Shown in pieces: positions 23,443-36,117 of a DNA stretch of 64,000 bases. Within the stretch, counting starts at the first letter, position 1; every line of letters begins with the position of its first letter. Source of the stretch: Sinorhizobium numidicum (GTDB lineage: Bacteria > Pseudomonadota > Alphaproteobacteria > Rhizobiales > Rhizobiaceae); the NCBI RefSeq assembly GCF_029892045.1, contig NZ_CP120368.1, positions 184,001 through 248,000 of the forward strand, read 5' to 3'. A model generated the notes under the pieces. The model did not search any database. It was not told the DNA's origin and saw only the letters and a program-made list of their open reading frames with translations. The translations under genes and the position numbers were made by a program.

Positions 23443-25308
23443 ATGAGCGACGAAGCGCCCATTTCATCCGAACAGAAACCAGCCGCCTATCGTGTTCTGG
23501 CGCGCAAATACCGCCCCAAGGACTTCTCCGATCTCATGGTCGGCCAGGAGCCGATGGTGCGCACGCTCACCAACGCCTTCGAGACCGGCCGCATCGCGCA
23601 GGCCTATATGCTGACAGGCGTACGCGGCGTCGGGAAGACGACGACCGCGCGTATCCTGGCGCGGGCGCTGAACTACAAGACCGCTGAGATCGACAAGCCG
23701 ACGATAGACCTGCGCGTGCCGGGCGAACATTGCCAGGCGATCATGGACGGCCGCCATGTCGACGTGATCGAGATGGACGCCGCCTCGCATACCGGCATCG
23801 ACGACATCCGCGAGATCATCGAGCAGGTGCGTTACCGGCCAGTTTCGGCGCGCTACAAAGTCTATATCATCGACGAAGTACACATGCTGTCGACGCAGGC
23901 CTTCAATGGCCTGTTGAAGACGCTCGAAGAGCCGCCGGAGCATGTGAAATTCATCTTCGCGACGACTGAGATCCGCAAGGTTCCAATCACCGTTCTCTCG
24001 CGCTGCCAACGCTTCGACCTCCGGCGCATCAGCGCCTCCGATCTGGTCGGACTCTTTTCCACCATCCTCACCAAAGAGAGCGTGCCCTTCGATCCGGAAG
24101 CCTTGGCGATGGTAGCTCGGGCGGCGGAAGGATCGGCGCGCGACGGCCTGTCACTGCTCGATCAGGCGATCGCCCATGGCGGCGGCTCCGTCGAGGTGGA
24201 GACGGTGCGCTCGATGCTGGGGCTCGCCGACCGCGCCCGCATCGTCGATCTCTTCGAACATGTGATCAAGGGCGATGTCACCACGGCGCTCCAGGAATTC
24301 GCCGCGCAATATGAAGCGGGCGCCAATCCGACGGTCGTTCTCACCGATCTTGCCGATTTCACCCATCTGGTCACGCGTCTGAAATATGTTCCTGATGCGG
24401 TCAACGACCAGTCTCTAAGCGAGATCGAGCGCACCCGCGGTGCCGAATTCGCCGGTAGCGTTGCGGTCACCGCCCTGTCGCGCATCTGGCAGATGCTGCT
24501 GAAGGGCATTCCGGAGGCGGAGAGTTCGGCGCGGCCTGCCGGCGCTGCCGAGATGGTGTTGATCAGGCTTGCCCATGCCGCCCATCTTCCATCGCCGGAA
24601 GAGGCCGCGCGCCGCATGCTGGAGCTTTCAGCCGGCGATGCAGGCGGCGGGCGTCCGGCACCGAACCGCAGCAGCGGCAGCGTTCCGGTGCAGACAGGTG
24701 CGCCCGTAGAGGCCCGTTCCGCGGAATCGCCGCCCATCCAGCGGCCGTCCAGCAACGGCGCCACCATGCTGCGCGCTATGCCGGATGCCGCGCCGCAGCC
24801 GATCACGCTCGGTCGCATCGAGGAAAGGCCGGTCGCGGCGCCTGTCGCGAAACCGGAGCCAAAGGTTCCGGTCAATTCCGTCAGCGACATTGCCGATCTC
24901 TGTGGGAAGAACCGGGACATCAAGCTCAAGACTCTGGTGCGAGGCTTTCTGCGGCTCGTGCATCTCGAGCCGGGCAGGCTCGACGTCAATCTTCCGGACG
25001 ACGCGCCGAAGACGCTGCTGGGCGAACTGGCCGTCAAGCTCAAGGAATGGACGGGCATTCATTGGGTCGTCAGCTACAGCCGCGAACCCGGCGAGCCGAC
25101 GCTCGTCGAGGCAGAGCAGCGCGCTCAGGAGCAGCGGGTCAATGATGCGCGCCAGGATCCGGACGTTGCCGCGATCCTCGCTCGCTTCCCGGGCGCCAAA
25201 ATCACCGACGTGCGCATTCGCGCAGCGGAGCAGGAAATCGAAATGACCGCGCCGGCGGCAGCCGAGTCCGAAGACGGTGACATCGTGCCGGGCGACGACA
25301 TCGAATAG
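23443..25308 (+). CDS. dnaX: DNA polymerase III subunit gamma/tau
   Basis: Clamp-loader ATPase of the replisome, 621 aa. AAA+ domain: YRPKDFSDLMVGQE, Walker A GVRGVGKTTT (about residue 46), Walker B IIDEVHML, sensor 1 FATTE and SRC motif. The zinc module of E. coli DnaX is reduced: only one cysteine (GEHCQAIMDGRH) remains of four. A Pro/Ala-rich linker follows domain III (about 395-480), then a C-terminal domain. I see no A-tract frameshift site, so only the long form may be made. ATG 23443 chosen; neighbours ybaB and recR are the classical operon partners. Confidence 0.95.
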   Translation: MSDEAPISSEQKPAAYRVLARKYRPKDFSDLMVGQEPMVRTLTNAFETGRIAQAYMLTGVRGVGKTTTARILARALNYKTAEIDKPTIDLRVPGEHCQAIMDGRHVDVIEMDAASHTGIDDIREIIEQVRYRPVSARYKVYIIDEVHMLSTQAFNGLLKTLEEPPEHVKFIFATTEIRKVPITVLSRCQRFDLRRISASDLVGLFSTILTKESVPFDPEALAMVARAAEGSARDGLSLLDQAIAHGGGSVEVETVRSMLGLADRARIVDLFEHVIKGDVTTALQEFAAQYEAGANPTVVLTDLADFTHLVTRLKYVPDAVNDQSLSEIERTRGAEFAGSVAVTALSRIWQMLLKGIPEAESSARPAGAAEMVLIRLAHAAHLPSPEEAARRMLELSAGDAGGGRPAPNRSSGSVPVQTGAPVEARSAESPPIQRPSSNGATMLRAMPDAAPQPITLGRIEERPVAAPVAKPEPKVPVNSVSDIADLCGKNRDIKLKTLVRGFLRLVHLEPGRLDVNLPDDAPKTLLGELAVKLKEWTGIHWVVSYSREPGEPTLVEAEQRAQEQRVNDARQDPDVAAILARFPGAKITDVRIRAAEQEIEMTAPAAAESEDGDIVPGDDIE

Positions 25309-25326
25309 GCGCACATTTCCGGGCCG

Positions 25327-25384
25327 AGCAATTCAAACTGTTGCAGCGAGCTTTATGCCTCTGAAAAGACGCACGGCGCTGTAG
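25327..25384 (+). repeat. Half RIME1-type repeat
   Basis: Only the second half is present: GCAATTCAAACTGTTGCAGCG through the imperfect palindrome to GACGCACGGCGCTGTAG. It separates dnaX and ybaB. Confidence 0.8.
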
Positions 25385-25418
25385 AGAATACCGAAATACA
25401 AAAGAACAGGAGACAGCG

Positions 25419-25742
25419 ATGCGCGACATCATGGGCATGATGGGCAAGGTCAAGGAAATGCAGGAGAAGATGGAGAGGATGCAGGCGGAGATCGCCGCGC
25501 TCGAAATCGACGGCACATCCGGCGGCGGTCTCGTTACCGTGCGCCTTGATGGCAAGGGCCAGATGAAGAGTCTCAAGATCGATCCCTCGCTTTTCAAGGA
25601 AGATGATGTCGAGATCCTCGAAGATCTGATCGTTGCCGCGCATAAGGATGCCAAGGACAAGGCGGAAGTCATACAAGCGGAAAAGACCCGCGAATTGACC
25701 GCCGGCCTGCCGATCCCGCCGGGCATGAAGCTGCCGTTCTGA
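25419..25742 (+). CDS. ybaB: YbaB/EbfC nucleoid-associated protein
   Basis: Small DNA-binding protein of 107 aa that forms tweezer-like dimers. [22 protein letters not shown] at the N-terminus, [21 protein letters not shown] in the beta core and the C-terminal [10 protein letters not shown] are characteristic. It lies between dnaX and recR as in many bacteria, although a half RIME1 and a lysE-type gene interrupt the group here. GGAG ribosome site upstream (AACAGGAGACAGCG). Confidence 0.95.
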   Translation: MRDIMGMMGKVKEMQEKMERMQAEIAALEIDGTSGGGLVTVRLDGKGQMKSLKIDPSLFKEDDVEILEDLIVAAHKDAKDKAEVIQAEKTRELTAGLPIPPGMKLPF

Positions 25743-25823
25743 TCGGGTCAGCATCGCCTCGATCCAACTTGACCGCTGGCACAAAAAGCATGTTAGCTTG
25801 CGGCTGGTCGAGGGAGGAATACC

Positions 25824-26435
25824 ATGACTATCGCCACGCTGCTTGTCTTTGCGGGAGCACTTTTGATTGCCGCCGGATCGCCCGGACCAAGCATCGCAGC
25901 TCTGGTCGCCCGCGTCCTGTCCAAGGGCGCGCGCGACGTGCTTCCGTTCCTGGCGGCAATGTGGATCGGCGAGGCAATCTGGCTCTCCTTTGCCGTTGCC
26001 GGCCTCGCGGCAATCGCCGAGACCTTGCACTGGCTGTTCGTCGCGATCAAATGGGCCGGCGTCGCCTATCTGCTCTTCCTCGCTTGGAAAATGTGGTCGG
26101 CGGAGCCGGATCTGCCGGGCCAGAGCCTGCCGGAAACGCGCTCGGCGACAAAGCTCTTCCTTGCCGGCCTGACGATCACGCTCGGAAATCCAAAGATCAT
26201 GATGTTCTATGTAGCGCTGCTGCCGTCGATCATTGATCTTGGCTCCGTGACGTTCGTCGGCTGGACGGAACTCGTCGCCACCATGTTCGTGGTGCTCGTC
26301 GTGATCGATCTCGGCTGGGTGTTGATGTCGGCCAAGGCACGTCAGTTCCTCAAGAGTCGCCGAGCGGTCAGAATCGTCAACCGCGCCAGTGCCGGAACGA
26401 TGGCCGGTGCGGCCGTCGTGATCGCGACGCGCTGA
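25824..26435 (+). CDS. LysE-family amino-acid exporter
   Basis: Inner-membrane exporter of 203 aa, LysE/RhtB family, with about six helices. The N-terminal SPGPSIAALVARVLSKG carries the family PGP motif and LTITLGNPKIMMFYVALLP the second signature. It has an AGGGAGGA ribosome site. Its place between ybaB and recR is unusual; the gene appears inserted into a conserved replication/repair group and probably has its own promoter. Substrate not known. Confidence 0.88.
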   Translation: MTIATLLVFAGALLIAAGSPGPSIAALVARVLSKGARDVLPFLAAMWIGEAIWLSFAVAGLAAIAETLHWLFVAIKWAGVAYLLFLAWKMWSAEPDLPGQSLPETRSATKLFLAGLTITLGNPKIMMFYVALLPSIIDLGSVTFVGWTELVATMFVVLVVIDLGWVLMSAKARQFLKSRRAVRIVNRASAGTMAGAAVVIATR

Positions 26436-26483
26436 GCCGTCGAAGGCGATTCCGTTTGCCGCTGATATGGGCTAGAAGCGGGC

Positions 26484-27089
26484 ATGGCAAAGCGAGTCAC
26501 CGGTCCCGAAATTGAAAAACTTATTCAGCTCCTGGCGAAGGTGCCGGGCCTTGGCCCCCGTTCCGCCCGCCGGGCGGCGCTGCACCTCGTCAAGAAGAAG
26601 GAGCAATTGCTCGGGCCACTGGCCGAGGCGATGGGCGAGGCCCATCGCAAGGTTCGGATCTGCTCATGCTGCGGCAATGTCGATACGATCGATCCCTGCA
26701 GCGTCTGCACAGACGAGCGGCGCGACCGGTCGGTGATCATCGTCGTCGAGGACGTCGCGGATCTCTGGGCGCTGGAGCGCGCAGGTGCGATGAACGCCGC
26801 ATATCATGTGCTCGGCGGCACGCTGTCTCCACTCGACGGCGTCGGGCCTGATGACCTCAATATCAAGGGGCTGATCGAGCGTGTGGCAGAAGGCGGAGTG
26901 CGCGAGCTGATCATCGCGGTCAACGCGACCGTCGAGGGCCAGACGACGGCGCATTACATCACCGATCAGCTTGAAGGCATGGAAGTGAAGATCACCCGTC
27001 TCGCCCATGGCGTCCCCGTCGGCGGCGAGCTCGACTACCTCGATGAAGGCACGTTGGCAGCCGCCTTGCGGGCGCGCACGACAATCTGA
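26484..27089 (+). CDS. recR: Recombination protein RecR
   Basis: RecR acts with RecF and RecO to load RecA on gapped DNA. The 201-aa protein has the helix-hairpin-helix [20 protein letters not shown], the zinc finger [16 protein letters not shown] (about residues 58-73), a Toprim domain with [12 protein letters not shown], and the C-terminal [23 protein letters not shown] 26484. Last of the dnaX-ybaB-recR group. Confidence 0.96.
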   Translation: MAKRVTGPEIEKLIQLLAKVPGLGPRSARRAALHLVKKKEQLLGPLAEAMGEAHRKVRICSCCGNVDTIDPCSVCTDERRDRSVIIVVEDVADLWALERAGAMNAAYHVLGGTLSPLDGVGPDDLNIKGLIERVAEGGVRELIIAVNATVEGQTTAHYITDQLEGMEVKITRLAHGVPVGGELDYLDEGTLAAALRARTTI

Positions 27090-27126
27090 GTCCCTTGCAA
27101 ACGCTCATCTCACCGCGGGAAGCCGG

Positions 27127-28365
27127 ATGTTGAAATTTCTTGCTGTTTTGATCCTTTCATTGGCGTCCTTTGCCGGATGCGTCCTTGCAGCTTCGAAAGC
27201 CGACGTGGAAAGCCAGTTTCGTCGATGGCTGCAGAGTGATCTCTGGCCGGAGGCGCAGAAAGCCGGCGTCTCGTCCGCTTCCTTCAAGGCGGCCTTCGCG
27301 AATGTGAAGCTCAATTGGGACCTGCCCGATCTCGCTCCCCCCGGCTTTCCGAAACCTAAGGAGCGAAAGCAAAGCCAGGCTGAGTTTTCCTCGCCCGGCT
27401 CCTATTTTTCGGAAAAGCGGCTGCAGGGCCTCGCGGCGACGGGACGGAGTCTTGCTTCCGCACATGCGGCGATCTTGAAGCGCGTCGAAAAGGCCTATGG
27501 CGTTCCGGGGCCGATCGTTCTCGCCATCTGGGGCAAGGAGTCGGGCTTCGGGCGGGCGAAAATCCCGCATCCGATCATGGACGTATTGGCAACGAAGGCT
27601 TTCATGTCGACACGGCCGGAGCTTTTTCGCCGTGAACTGATCGCCGCCTTGCACATTCTCGAAAGCGGCGATGTCAGGGAGGCGGAAATGCGCGGTTCCT
27701 GGGCGGGAGCCATGGGCCAGCCGCAGTTCCTGCCGTCGAGCTTTCTGAAATATGCGGTGGATTTCGATGGCGACGGCCGCCGGGATATCTGGAACTCCGT
27801 GCCCGACAGCCTCGCCTCGATTGCCAATTATCTGTCGCAGAAGGGCTGGCAAGGCGGCCGCGACTGGGGCTTCGAGGTGTCGATCCCCACAGGGGTTTCC
27901 TGCGCCCAGGAAGGGCCGGATCTCGCCCGGCCGATCGCCGATTGGACCGGTATGGGCATAGGCCGCATCTCCGGCAAGGCGTTTCCGCCGTCGGAGCGCT
28001 CGGCGTCGGGCATGATGCTGGTGCCGGCAGGGACTCACGGGCCGCAGTTCATCGTCACGCCGAACTTCTACGTGATCAAAGAATACAACAATTCCGATCT
28101 CTATGCCCTTTACATCGGCAATCTCGCCGACCGCGTCGCCTCGAGCGGCGGCGCATTCCGCGGCACATGGGGTGACGTCGGAAAGATGTTGCGATCCGAT
28201 GTTCTCGGCATGCAGAAGGCGTTGGTTGCGATCGGCTATGACGTCGGCAAGGCGGATGGATTGCCTGGCTACAAGACACGCCGCTCGCTCGGCGAATGGC
28301 AGGCGAAAAACGGTCTGAAGCCGACGTGCTTCCCGGACCCGTCGCTGAAGACGAAGCTGCGCTGA
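27127..28365 (+). CDS. Lytic murein transglycosylase (MltB family)
   Basis: Cleaves peptidoglycan glycan strands with 1,6-anhydro product formation in the periplasm. 412 aa: signal peptide MLKFLAVLILSLASFAGCVL (a Cys follows in FAGC, so it may be a lipoprotein), catalytic SLT_2-type domain with AIWGKESGFGR (catalytic Glu near residue 139) and GSWAGAMGQPQFLPSSFLKYAVDFDGDG, then a C-terminal peptidoglycan-binding_1 domain (VLGMQKALVAIGYDVGKADG). ATG 27127 is supported by the signal peptide. Confidence 0.92.
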   Translation: MLKFLAVLILSLASFAGCVLAASKADVESQFRRWLQSDLWPEAQKAGVSSASFKAAFANVKLNWDLPDLAPPGFPKPKERKQSQAEFSSPGSYFSEKRLQGLAATGRSLASAHAAILKRVEKAYGVPGPIVLAIWGKESGFGRAKIPHPIMDVLATKAFMSTRPELFRRELIAALHILESGDVREAEMRGSWAGAMGQPQFLPSSFLKYAVDFDGDGRRDIWNSVPDSLASIANYLSQKGWQGGRDWGFEVSIPTGVSCAQEGPDLARPIADWTGMGIGRISGKAFPPSERSASGMMLVPAGTHGPQFIVTPNFYVIKEYNNSDLYALYIGNLADRVASSGGAFRGTWGDVGKMLRSDVLGMQKALVAIGYDVGKADGLPGYKTRRSLGEWQAKNGLKPTCFPDPSLKTKLR

Positions 28366-28426
28366 GGCTTATCAATGATTGGGGCGGGGGCGGGTCCCAT
28401 GCCCGTCCAGCCCGTTAGCTAGCGCC

Positions 28427-30055
28427 TCAATGCATCTCGACCGGCCGCTTGTAGCGCTCGTAGTGGCCGGGAACGATGGTCTGCCGCTCAATCATCCGGT
28501 GAACGCGCGGCGGCTGTGCGCCGCGGTGTAACGCCGTCAGCTTGTCGCCGACCGCTGCGTCGGCCTGCGTGCGCCGCTGGTTATGGCGGACATATTCCAC
28601 CCAGGTCGGCACATGATAAGTCTCGGTCCAGGTGGTCGGGTTCTCGAGATCGCGCATCAGTGCCCAGTGCCCGGCGCCGTCGCGAATGCGGATGCGGCGC
28701 CGTTCGGCCATGGTCGTCAGGAACTCGGGGATGTCGGGCTCGGCGATCTCGTAGTCGATCATGACGACGATAGGCCCGCTGCGCGGCTTCAGGTCGAGTT
28801 CGAGCAGCGGCTCGTTGAAACGGTTGAGGGGATCGAGGTTCAACGATGTGAACTCCGGCAGCGCGAAACGCACGCCGATCGCGATGCCCGCCAGCATCAG
28901 AAGGCAGGAGCCGATCAGCGCGTCTGCGGCTCCGTATTGCTCGGCCGCCACGCCCCAGAGCCAGCTGCCGCCGGCGATGCCGCCGAAGGTCGTCGTCTGG
29001 TAGAGCGAGAGCGCTCGGCCGACCACCCAGCGCGGCGTGGAGAGCTGGACCGTCGTATTGAACAGCGAGAGCGCGAGCACCCAGCAGGCACCGGAGACGA
29101 GCAGGACGAGAGAGGTTAGCCAGGCCTCCGCGCTGATCGCCGTGACCGCGGCGCTCGCCGCGAACCCGGCAAAAGCATAGCGCACGATCGCCTCGCTCGA
29201 CAGGAGCTCCCTGAGCCGGGCGCTAAGGAGGGCGCCGCCGATCGCACCGAGCCCGAAGGCGCCGAGCATGATGCCGTAAGTGAGCGGGCCGCCGCCGACG
29301 AGATCGCGTGCGACAAGCGGCAACAGGGCGAGGATGGCGCTTGCCGACAAGCCGAAGACGAAGCCTCGCAGCAGGACCTTGCCGATATTGGGCGACATGG
29401 CCACATAGCGAAGGCCGGCCGAAACTGCCCGGCCGAGCGTCTCGCGCGGCAAGGGGTTCTCGGGAACTGTTGGCCGCCAGCGGGCGAGGGCGAAAAGGAT
29501 CGCGAAATAACTGAGCGTGTTGGCCGCGAAGGCGGCCGCGGCGCCGGCGGCGGCGACGATCGCGCCGCCGATCGCCGGGCCGACGCTGCGGGTGATATTG
29601 AACCCCATGCTGTTCAGGGCGACTGCCGCCGGCAGATCGTCGCGCGGTACCATATCGCCCACCGAAGCCTGCCAGGACGGGTTGTTGAGCGCGGTGCCGC
29701 AGCCGATAAGGAAGGTAAAGAGCAGCAGGAGCCACGGAGTGATGAGGCCGAGATAGGCGCAGATCGTCAGAAGCGCCGAGACGGTCAGCATGAAACACTG
29801 CGCGATGAGCATGATCCGGCGCCGGTCGAAATTGTCCGCGAGCGCGCCCGACACCAGCGAGAAGAGCATGATCGGCAGTGATATGGAGGCTTGCACCAGT
29901 GCCACCATGTTCACCGATTGGGAGATGGATGTCATCAGCCAGGCGGCGCCCACGGCCTGGATGAGCCCGCCGAAATTGGAGGCGAGACTGGCGATCCAAA
30001 TGGTGCGGAAGGTTTCGTGGCTGAAGGGAGCCAGCGGCGATATGCGGTTCGTCAC
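28427..30055 (-). CDS. MFS transporter with C-terminal ABM-like domain
   Basis: Exporter of 542 aa of the MFS_3 (EntS-like, DUF894) group: 12 helices over residues about 15-405, including SLVSGALADNFDRRRIMLIAQ in the loop after helix 2 and the GFNITRSVGPAIGGAI segment. A soluble C-terminal part of ~130 aa follows (IVVMIDYEIAEPDIPEFLTTMAERR, ending VPGHYERYKRPVEMH), similar in style to antibiotic-biosynthesis-monooxygenase-like domains found fused to these transporters. The GTG at 30055 is the best start; no ATG lies before the first helix. Substrate unknown. Confidence 0.87.
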   Translation of the reverse strand: MTNRISPLAPFSHETFRTIWIASLASNFGGLIQAVGAAWLMTSISQSVNMVALVQASISLPIMLFSLVSGALADNFDRRRIMLIAQCFMLTVSALLTICAYLGLITPWLLLLFTFLIGCGTALNNPSWQASVGDMVPRDDLPAAVALNSMGFNITRSVGPAIGGAIVAAAGAAAAFAANTLSYFAILFALARWRPTVPENPLPRETLGRAVSAGLRYVAMSPNIGKVLLRGFVFGLSASAILALLPLVARDLVGGGPLTYGIMLGAFGLGAIGGALLSARLRELLSSEAIVRYAFAGFAASAAVTAISAEAWLTSLVLLVSGACWVLALSLFNTTVQLSTPRWVVGRALSLYQTTTFGGIAGGSWLWGVAAEQYGAADALIGSCLLMLAGIAIGVRFALPEFTSLNLDPLNRFNEPLLELDLKPRSGPIVVMIDYEIAEPDIPEFLTTMAERRRIRIRDGAGHWALMRDLENPTTWTETYHVPTWVEYVRHNQRRTQADAAVGDKLTALHRGAQPPRVHRMIERQTIVPGHYERYKRPVEMH

Positions 30056-30195
30056 CTCGTGATCTCTTTCATTTGACCTGATGCCCGTATGCCTCGTTAT
30101 AGAGCGCGAAATGTGACATGCCAGCCGCTTAAAATTGCCATTGGCGCATGGGGAGCGCCATTTGCGCGTTGTCCGGCCGGACGCGGCCGCAAGCC

Positions 30196-30224
30196 TTGCA
30201 ATTTGCGGCGAGGAAGCGTATATG
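30196..30224 (+). promoter_or_regulatory. Predicted promoter of the rimP-nusA-infB operon
   Basis: TTGCAA (30196-30201), 17 bp, then TATATG (30219-30224). The predicted start, around 30231, gives a leader of only about 20 nt before a terminator-like hairpin. Confidence 0.5.
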
Positions 30225-30250
30225 AGCCTCAAATTCTTGATCGGTAGATG

Positions 30251-30286
30251 AAGAGTGGGCCCCGTCAGGACCCGCTCTTTTTTATT
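30251..30286 (+). terminator. Terminator-like hairpin in the rimP leader (attenuator candidate)
   Basis: AGAGTGGG ... CCCGCTCT stem (one G-T pair) followed by TTTTTT ATT, between the predicted promoter and the rimP start. The convergent or divergent gene cannot use it, since the MFS gene runs the other way from 30055, so it must act on transcripts heading into rimP. Confidence 0.7.
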
Positions 30287-30312
30287 AGCCGGTCCGATGA
30301 GGAGACGATCGT

Positions 30313-30930
30313 TTGTCCGATAAGACAACGGCTGAAAATGCAAATGAACCTCGGCTGATCACCGAAACCGGCCTCGATCAGCGCGTTGCCGATATTGTCG
30401 AACCCGTGCTCGTGCAGATGGGTTACCGGCTTGTGCGCGTGCGCATGTCCGGCCAGAACGGCCTGACGCTGCAGATCATGGCCGAACGTTACGATGGCAC
30501 CATGACCGTTGAAGACTGTGAAGAGGTCTCGAAGGCCATATCGCCGGTCCTCGATGTGGAAGATCCGATCGATAAGGCGTATCATCTCGAAGTGTCGTCG
30601 CCGGGAATCGACCGTCCGATGGTGCGTAGGTCCGACTTCGTCCGCTGGCAGGGCCATCTGGTGAAGTGCGAGACTTCGGTGATGGTCGAGGGGCGCAAAC
30701 GTTTCCGCGGCAAGATCGTGTCGGTGGATGAGGAGGGCTTCCGCCTCGAGCGCGACCAGCCCGCCTATGGCGAGGAAACGGTTGTCGCAATCCCGTTCAC
30801 CGCCCTTTCGGAAGCACGGCTGATCCTGACCGACGACCTGATCCGCGACGCGCTGACGGCCGACAAGAAGGCGAAGGCTGCGCGCGCCGCCAACGAAAAC
30901 TTCGAAGACGAAGATTCAGATATCGAATAA
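30313..30930 (+). CDS. rimP: Ribosome maturation factor RimP
   Basis: Assists late assembly of the 30S subunit. The 205-aa protein has [22 protein letters not shown], the central [21 protein letters not shown], and [18 protein letters not shown], all typical. Start is TTG at 30313 with GAGGAGA nine bases upstream; no ATG fits. The acidic C-terminal tail ([12 protein letters not shown]) is usual in rhizobia. It opens the classical rimP-nusA-ylxR-infB operon. Confidence 0.95.
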   Translation: MSDKTTAENANEPRLITETGLDQRVADIVEPVLVQMGYRLVRVRMSGQNGLTLQIMAERYDGTMTVEDCEEVSKAISPVLDVEDPIDKAYHLEVSSPGIDRPMVRRSDFVRWQGHLVKCETSVMVEGRKRFRGKIVSVDEEGFRLERDQPAYGEETVVAIPFTALSEARLILTDDLIRDALTADKKAKAARAANENFEDEDSDIE

Positions 30931-30976
30931 GGCAGGTCGCGCTTTTCAGGCCCCTGCAACCAGACGGAGACAAGAC

Positions 30977-32605
30977 ATGGCAGTCAGTGCTAACCGGCTC
31001 GAACTTCTGCAGATCGCAGATGCTGTGGCACGCGAGAAGGTGATCGACCGCGAGATCGTTCTGGCCGCGATGGCGGATGCGATCCAGAAGGCGGCCCGCT
31101 CGCGCTACGGCTCGGAATCGAACATCCGTGCGGATATCAATTCGAAGACCGGCGAGATACGCCTCCAGCGCCTTCTGGAGGTGGTCGAAAAGGCTGACGA
31201 CTACTCGACCCAGATTCCGCTGGAGCTCGCGCGCGATCGCAATCCGGACGCCAAGATCGGCGACTTCATCGCCGATCCGCTGCCGCCGATGGATTTCGGC
31301 CGTATTGCGGCACAGTCTGCCAAGCAGGTGATCGTGCAGAAGGTTCGCGAAGCCGAACGCGACCGCCAGTACGAGGAATTCAAGGACCGTGTCGGCGAGA
31401 TCGTCAACGGCACCGTCAAGCGCGTCGAATACGGCAACGTCATCGTCGATCTCGGCCGCGGCGAAGGTATCATCCGCCGCGACGAGATGATCCCGCGCGA
31501 AAATATGCGTTATGGCGATCGGGTTCGTGCCTTCGTCTACGACGTGCGCCGTGAGCAGCGCGGTCCGCAGATCTTCCTGTCGCGTACCCATCCGCAGTTC
31601 ATGGTCAAGCTCTTCACCATGGAAGTACCGGAGATTTATGACGGCGTCATCCAGATCAAGTCGGTCGCCCGCGATCCGGGCTCGCGCGCCAAGATCGCCG
31701 TGGTCTCGAACGATAGCTCGATCGATCCGGTCGGCGCCTGCGTCGGTATGCGCGGCTCGCGCGTGCAGGCCGTCGTCGGCGAACTCCAGGGCGAGAAGAT
31801 CGACATCATCCCGTGGTCGCAGGATCCGGCTTCGTTCATCGTCAATGCTCTGCAACCGGCCGAAGTGGCCAAGGTCGTTCTCGACGAGGACGCCGAACGC
31901 ATCGAGGTCGTGGTTCCGGACGAGCAGCTCTCGCTCGCCATTGGCCGTCGCGGCCAGAACGTGCGCCTCGCATCGCAGCTGACCGGCTGGGACATCGACA
32001 TCCTCACCGAGCAGGAGGAAAGCGAGCGCCGTCAGAAGGAATTCAACGAGCGCACTCAACTCTTCATGGAGGCGCTGGATGTCGACGAAATGGTCGGCCA
32101 GGTGCTTGCCTCCGAAGGCTTTGCCCAGGTCGACGAGCTCGCCTATGTCGATCTCGACGAAATCTCCTCGATCGAGGGCTTCGATGAGGAGACTGCAATC
32201 GAGATCCAGACGCGGGCCCGCGAGTATCTGGACAAGCTCGAGGCTGAAATGGACGCCAAGCGCAAGGATCTCGGCGTTTCCGACGAACTGCGCAAGATTG
32301 ACGGCCTGACCAGCCAGATGCTGGTCGCTCTCGGCGAAGAAGGCATCAAGACGATGGAGGACTTCGCCGGCTGCGCCGCGGATGACCTCGTCGGCTGGAC
32401 CGAGCGCAAGGACGGCGAGACCAAGCGCTTCGAGGGCATCTTCTCGAAGCTCGAGGTGACCCGCGAGGAGGCTGAAGCGATGATCGTTCAGGCGCGCCTG
32501 GCGGCTGGTTGGATCACCGAAGAAGATCTGGCGAGCCAGGAAGAAGAAGAAAAAGAAGAAGAAGCGCCGATCGAAGTCGCCGAAGGCGCGGACCAGGACG
32601 CCTGA
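30977..32605 (+). CDS. nusA: Transcription elongation/termination factor NusA
   Basis: Binds RNA polymerase and RNA, modulating pausing and termination. 542 aa: NTD (about 1-135), S1 domain ([22 protein letters not shown]), two KH domains ([22 protein letters not shown] and [21 protein letters not shown]), and two C-terminal acidic repeats of helix-hairpin-helix type (from about residue 350), ending in a Glu-rich tail. Follows rimP by 46 bp. Confidence 0.97.
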   Translation: MAVSANRLELLQIADAVAREKVIDREIVLAAMADAIQKAARSRYGSESNIRADINSKTGEIRLQRLLEVVEKADDYSTQIPLELARDRNPDAKIGDFIADPLPPMDFGRIAAQSAKQVIVQKVREAERDRQYEEFKDRVGEIVNGTVKRVEYGNVIVDLGRGEGIIRRDEMIPRENMRYGDRVRAFVYDVRREQRGPQIFLSRTHPQFMVKLFTMEVPEIYDGVIQIKSVARDPGSRAKIAVVSNDSSIDPVGACVGMRGSRVQAVVGELQGEKIDIIPWSQDPASFIVNALQPAEVAKVVLDEDAERIEVVVPDEQLSLAIGRRGQNVRLASQLTGWDIDILTEQEESERRQKEFNERTQLFMEALDVDEMVGQVLASEGFAQVDELAYVDLDEISSIEGFDEETAIEIQTRAREYLDKLEAEMDAKRKDLGVSDELRKIDGLTSQMLVALGEEGIKTMEDFAGCAADDLVGWTERKDGETKRFEGIFSKLEVTREEAEAMIVQARLAAGWITEEDLASQEEEEKEEEAPIEVAEGADQDA

Positions 32606-32610
32606 TCGCG

Positions 32611-33303
32611 ATGATGGCAATCACCGAGGCCGACATTCTGCCTTCGGACAAGGGTCCGAAGGATCGGAGCGGCAGCAGCCGGACCTGCATCGTCACGCGT
32701 GACAGCGGCCCGCCGGACGAACTGATACGCTTCGTTGCCGCGCCTGACGGCCGTGTGGTCCCGGATTTGAAGCGAGAGCTTCCGGGGCGCGGCTGCTGGG
32801 TCAAGGCCGAGCGGCCGCTTGTCGAGAAGGCCGTGGCGAAGAAACTCTTCGCTCGGGCACTTAGGGCGGACGTAAAAGCTGACGCGGGGCTCGCCGACGA
32901 TGTCGACAGGCTTCTCGTCGAGCAGCTCGCGGGAATGATGAACTTGGCGCGCAAAGCCGGCCAGTTTGTTTCCGGGGCGACGAAGACGGAGCAGGCGGTG
33001 CGTGGTCTCGCGGCGCTCGCCGTCTTCCACGCAAGAGACGCCGCCGCGGACGGTGTGCGAAAGATCGACCAGGCTCGCAAGGCGATGAGCTTTGTGGCCG
33101 AAGATGAAACGGAAATACCTGCGTTCCGCCCCTTCACGGCGGCGGAAATGGAGGGGCTTTTGGGAAGTAATGCTTTTATCCATGCCGCAACGCTTGCAGG
33201 GCAGGCGGGTGAGGGTGTAGTGAAGCGCGCAATCATGCTCGAAAAGTACCGAGGATCCGTCCCGGTCCGGGCCGAAGGCGGCGCTGGCAAGCCACAGCAA
33301 TGA
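32611..33303 (+). CDS. YlxR-type RNA-binding protein with L7Ae-like C-terminal domain
   Basis: Fused protein of 230 aa. The N-terminal YlxR domain (SSRTCIVTRDSGPPDELIRFV ... PGRGCWVKA) is a putative RNA-binding fold, and the C-terminal half (LAGMMNLARKAGQFVSGATKTEQAVR) resembles the ribosomal L7Ae/YlxQ fold, as in many alphaproteobacteria. It starts 5 bp after nusA and precedes infB, matching the operon order nusA-ylxR(-ylxQ)-infB. Exact role in translation is unclear. Confidence 0.9.
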   Translation: MMAITEADILPSDKGPKDRSGSSRTCIVTRDSGPPDELIRFVAAPDGRVVPDLKRELPGRGCWVKAERPLVEKAVAKKLFARALRADVKADAGLADDVDRLLVEQLAGMMNLARKAGQFVSGATKTEQAVRGLAALAVFHARDAAADGVRKIDQARKAMSFVAEDETEIPAFRPFTAAEMEGLLGSNAFIHAATLAGQAGEGVVKRAIMLEKYRGSVPVRAEGGAGKPQQ

Positions 33304-33408
33304 TACGCGTCACCGGCAAGGGCCGGCATCGCGAGCATTGCTTGAGACAATTTGGAAGACAGGGTCAGGTGATACGTATCCGGCCCTGATCGCTAGGAAC
33401 GGAACGGA

Positions 33409-36099
<2,691 letters not shown>

Positions 36100-36117
36100 G
36101 GTCGGTCCGGTACAAAG

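Noticed and set aside
25824..26435. lysE-type gene considered as recently transferred
   Set aside because: Base composition and codon use look like those of its neighbours; no repeat or mobile element flanks it.
28427..30343. Longer MFS protein starting at 30343
   Set aside because: The extra 96 codons overlap the rimP promoter, leader hairpin and start, and have no membrane-protein character; GTG 30055 is preferred.
30797..32620. 607-codon open frame antisense to nusA
   Set aside because: Mirror of nusA codon bias; composition is repetitive and there is no ribosome site or conserved motif.
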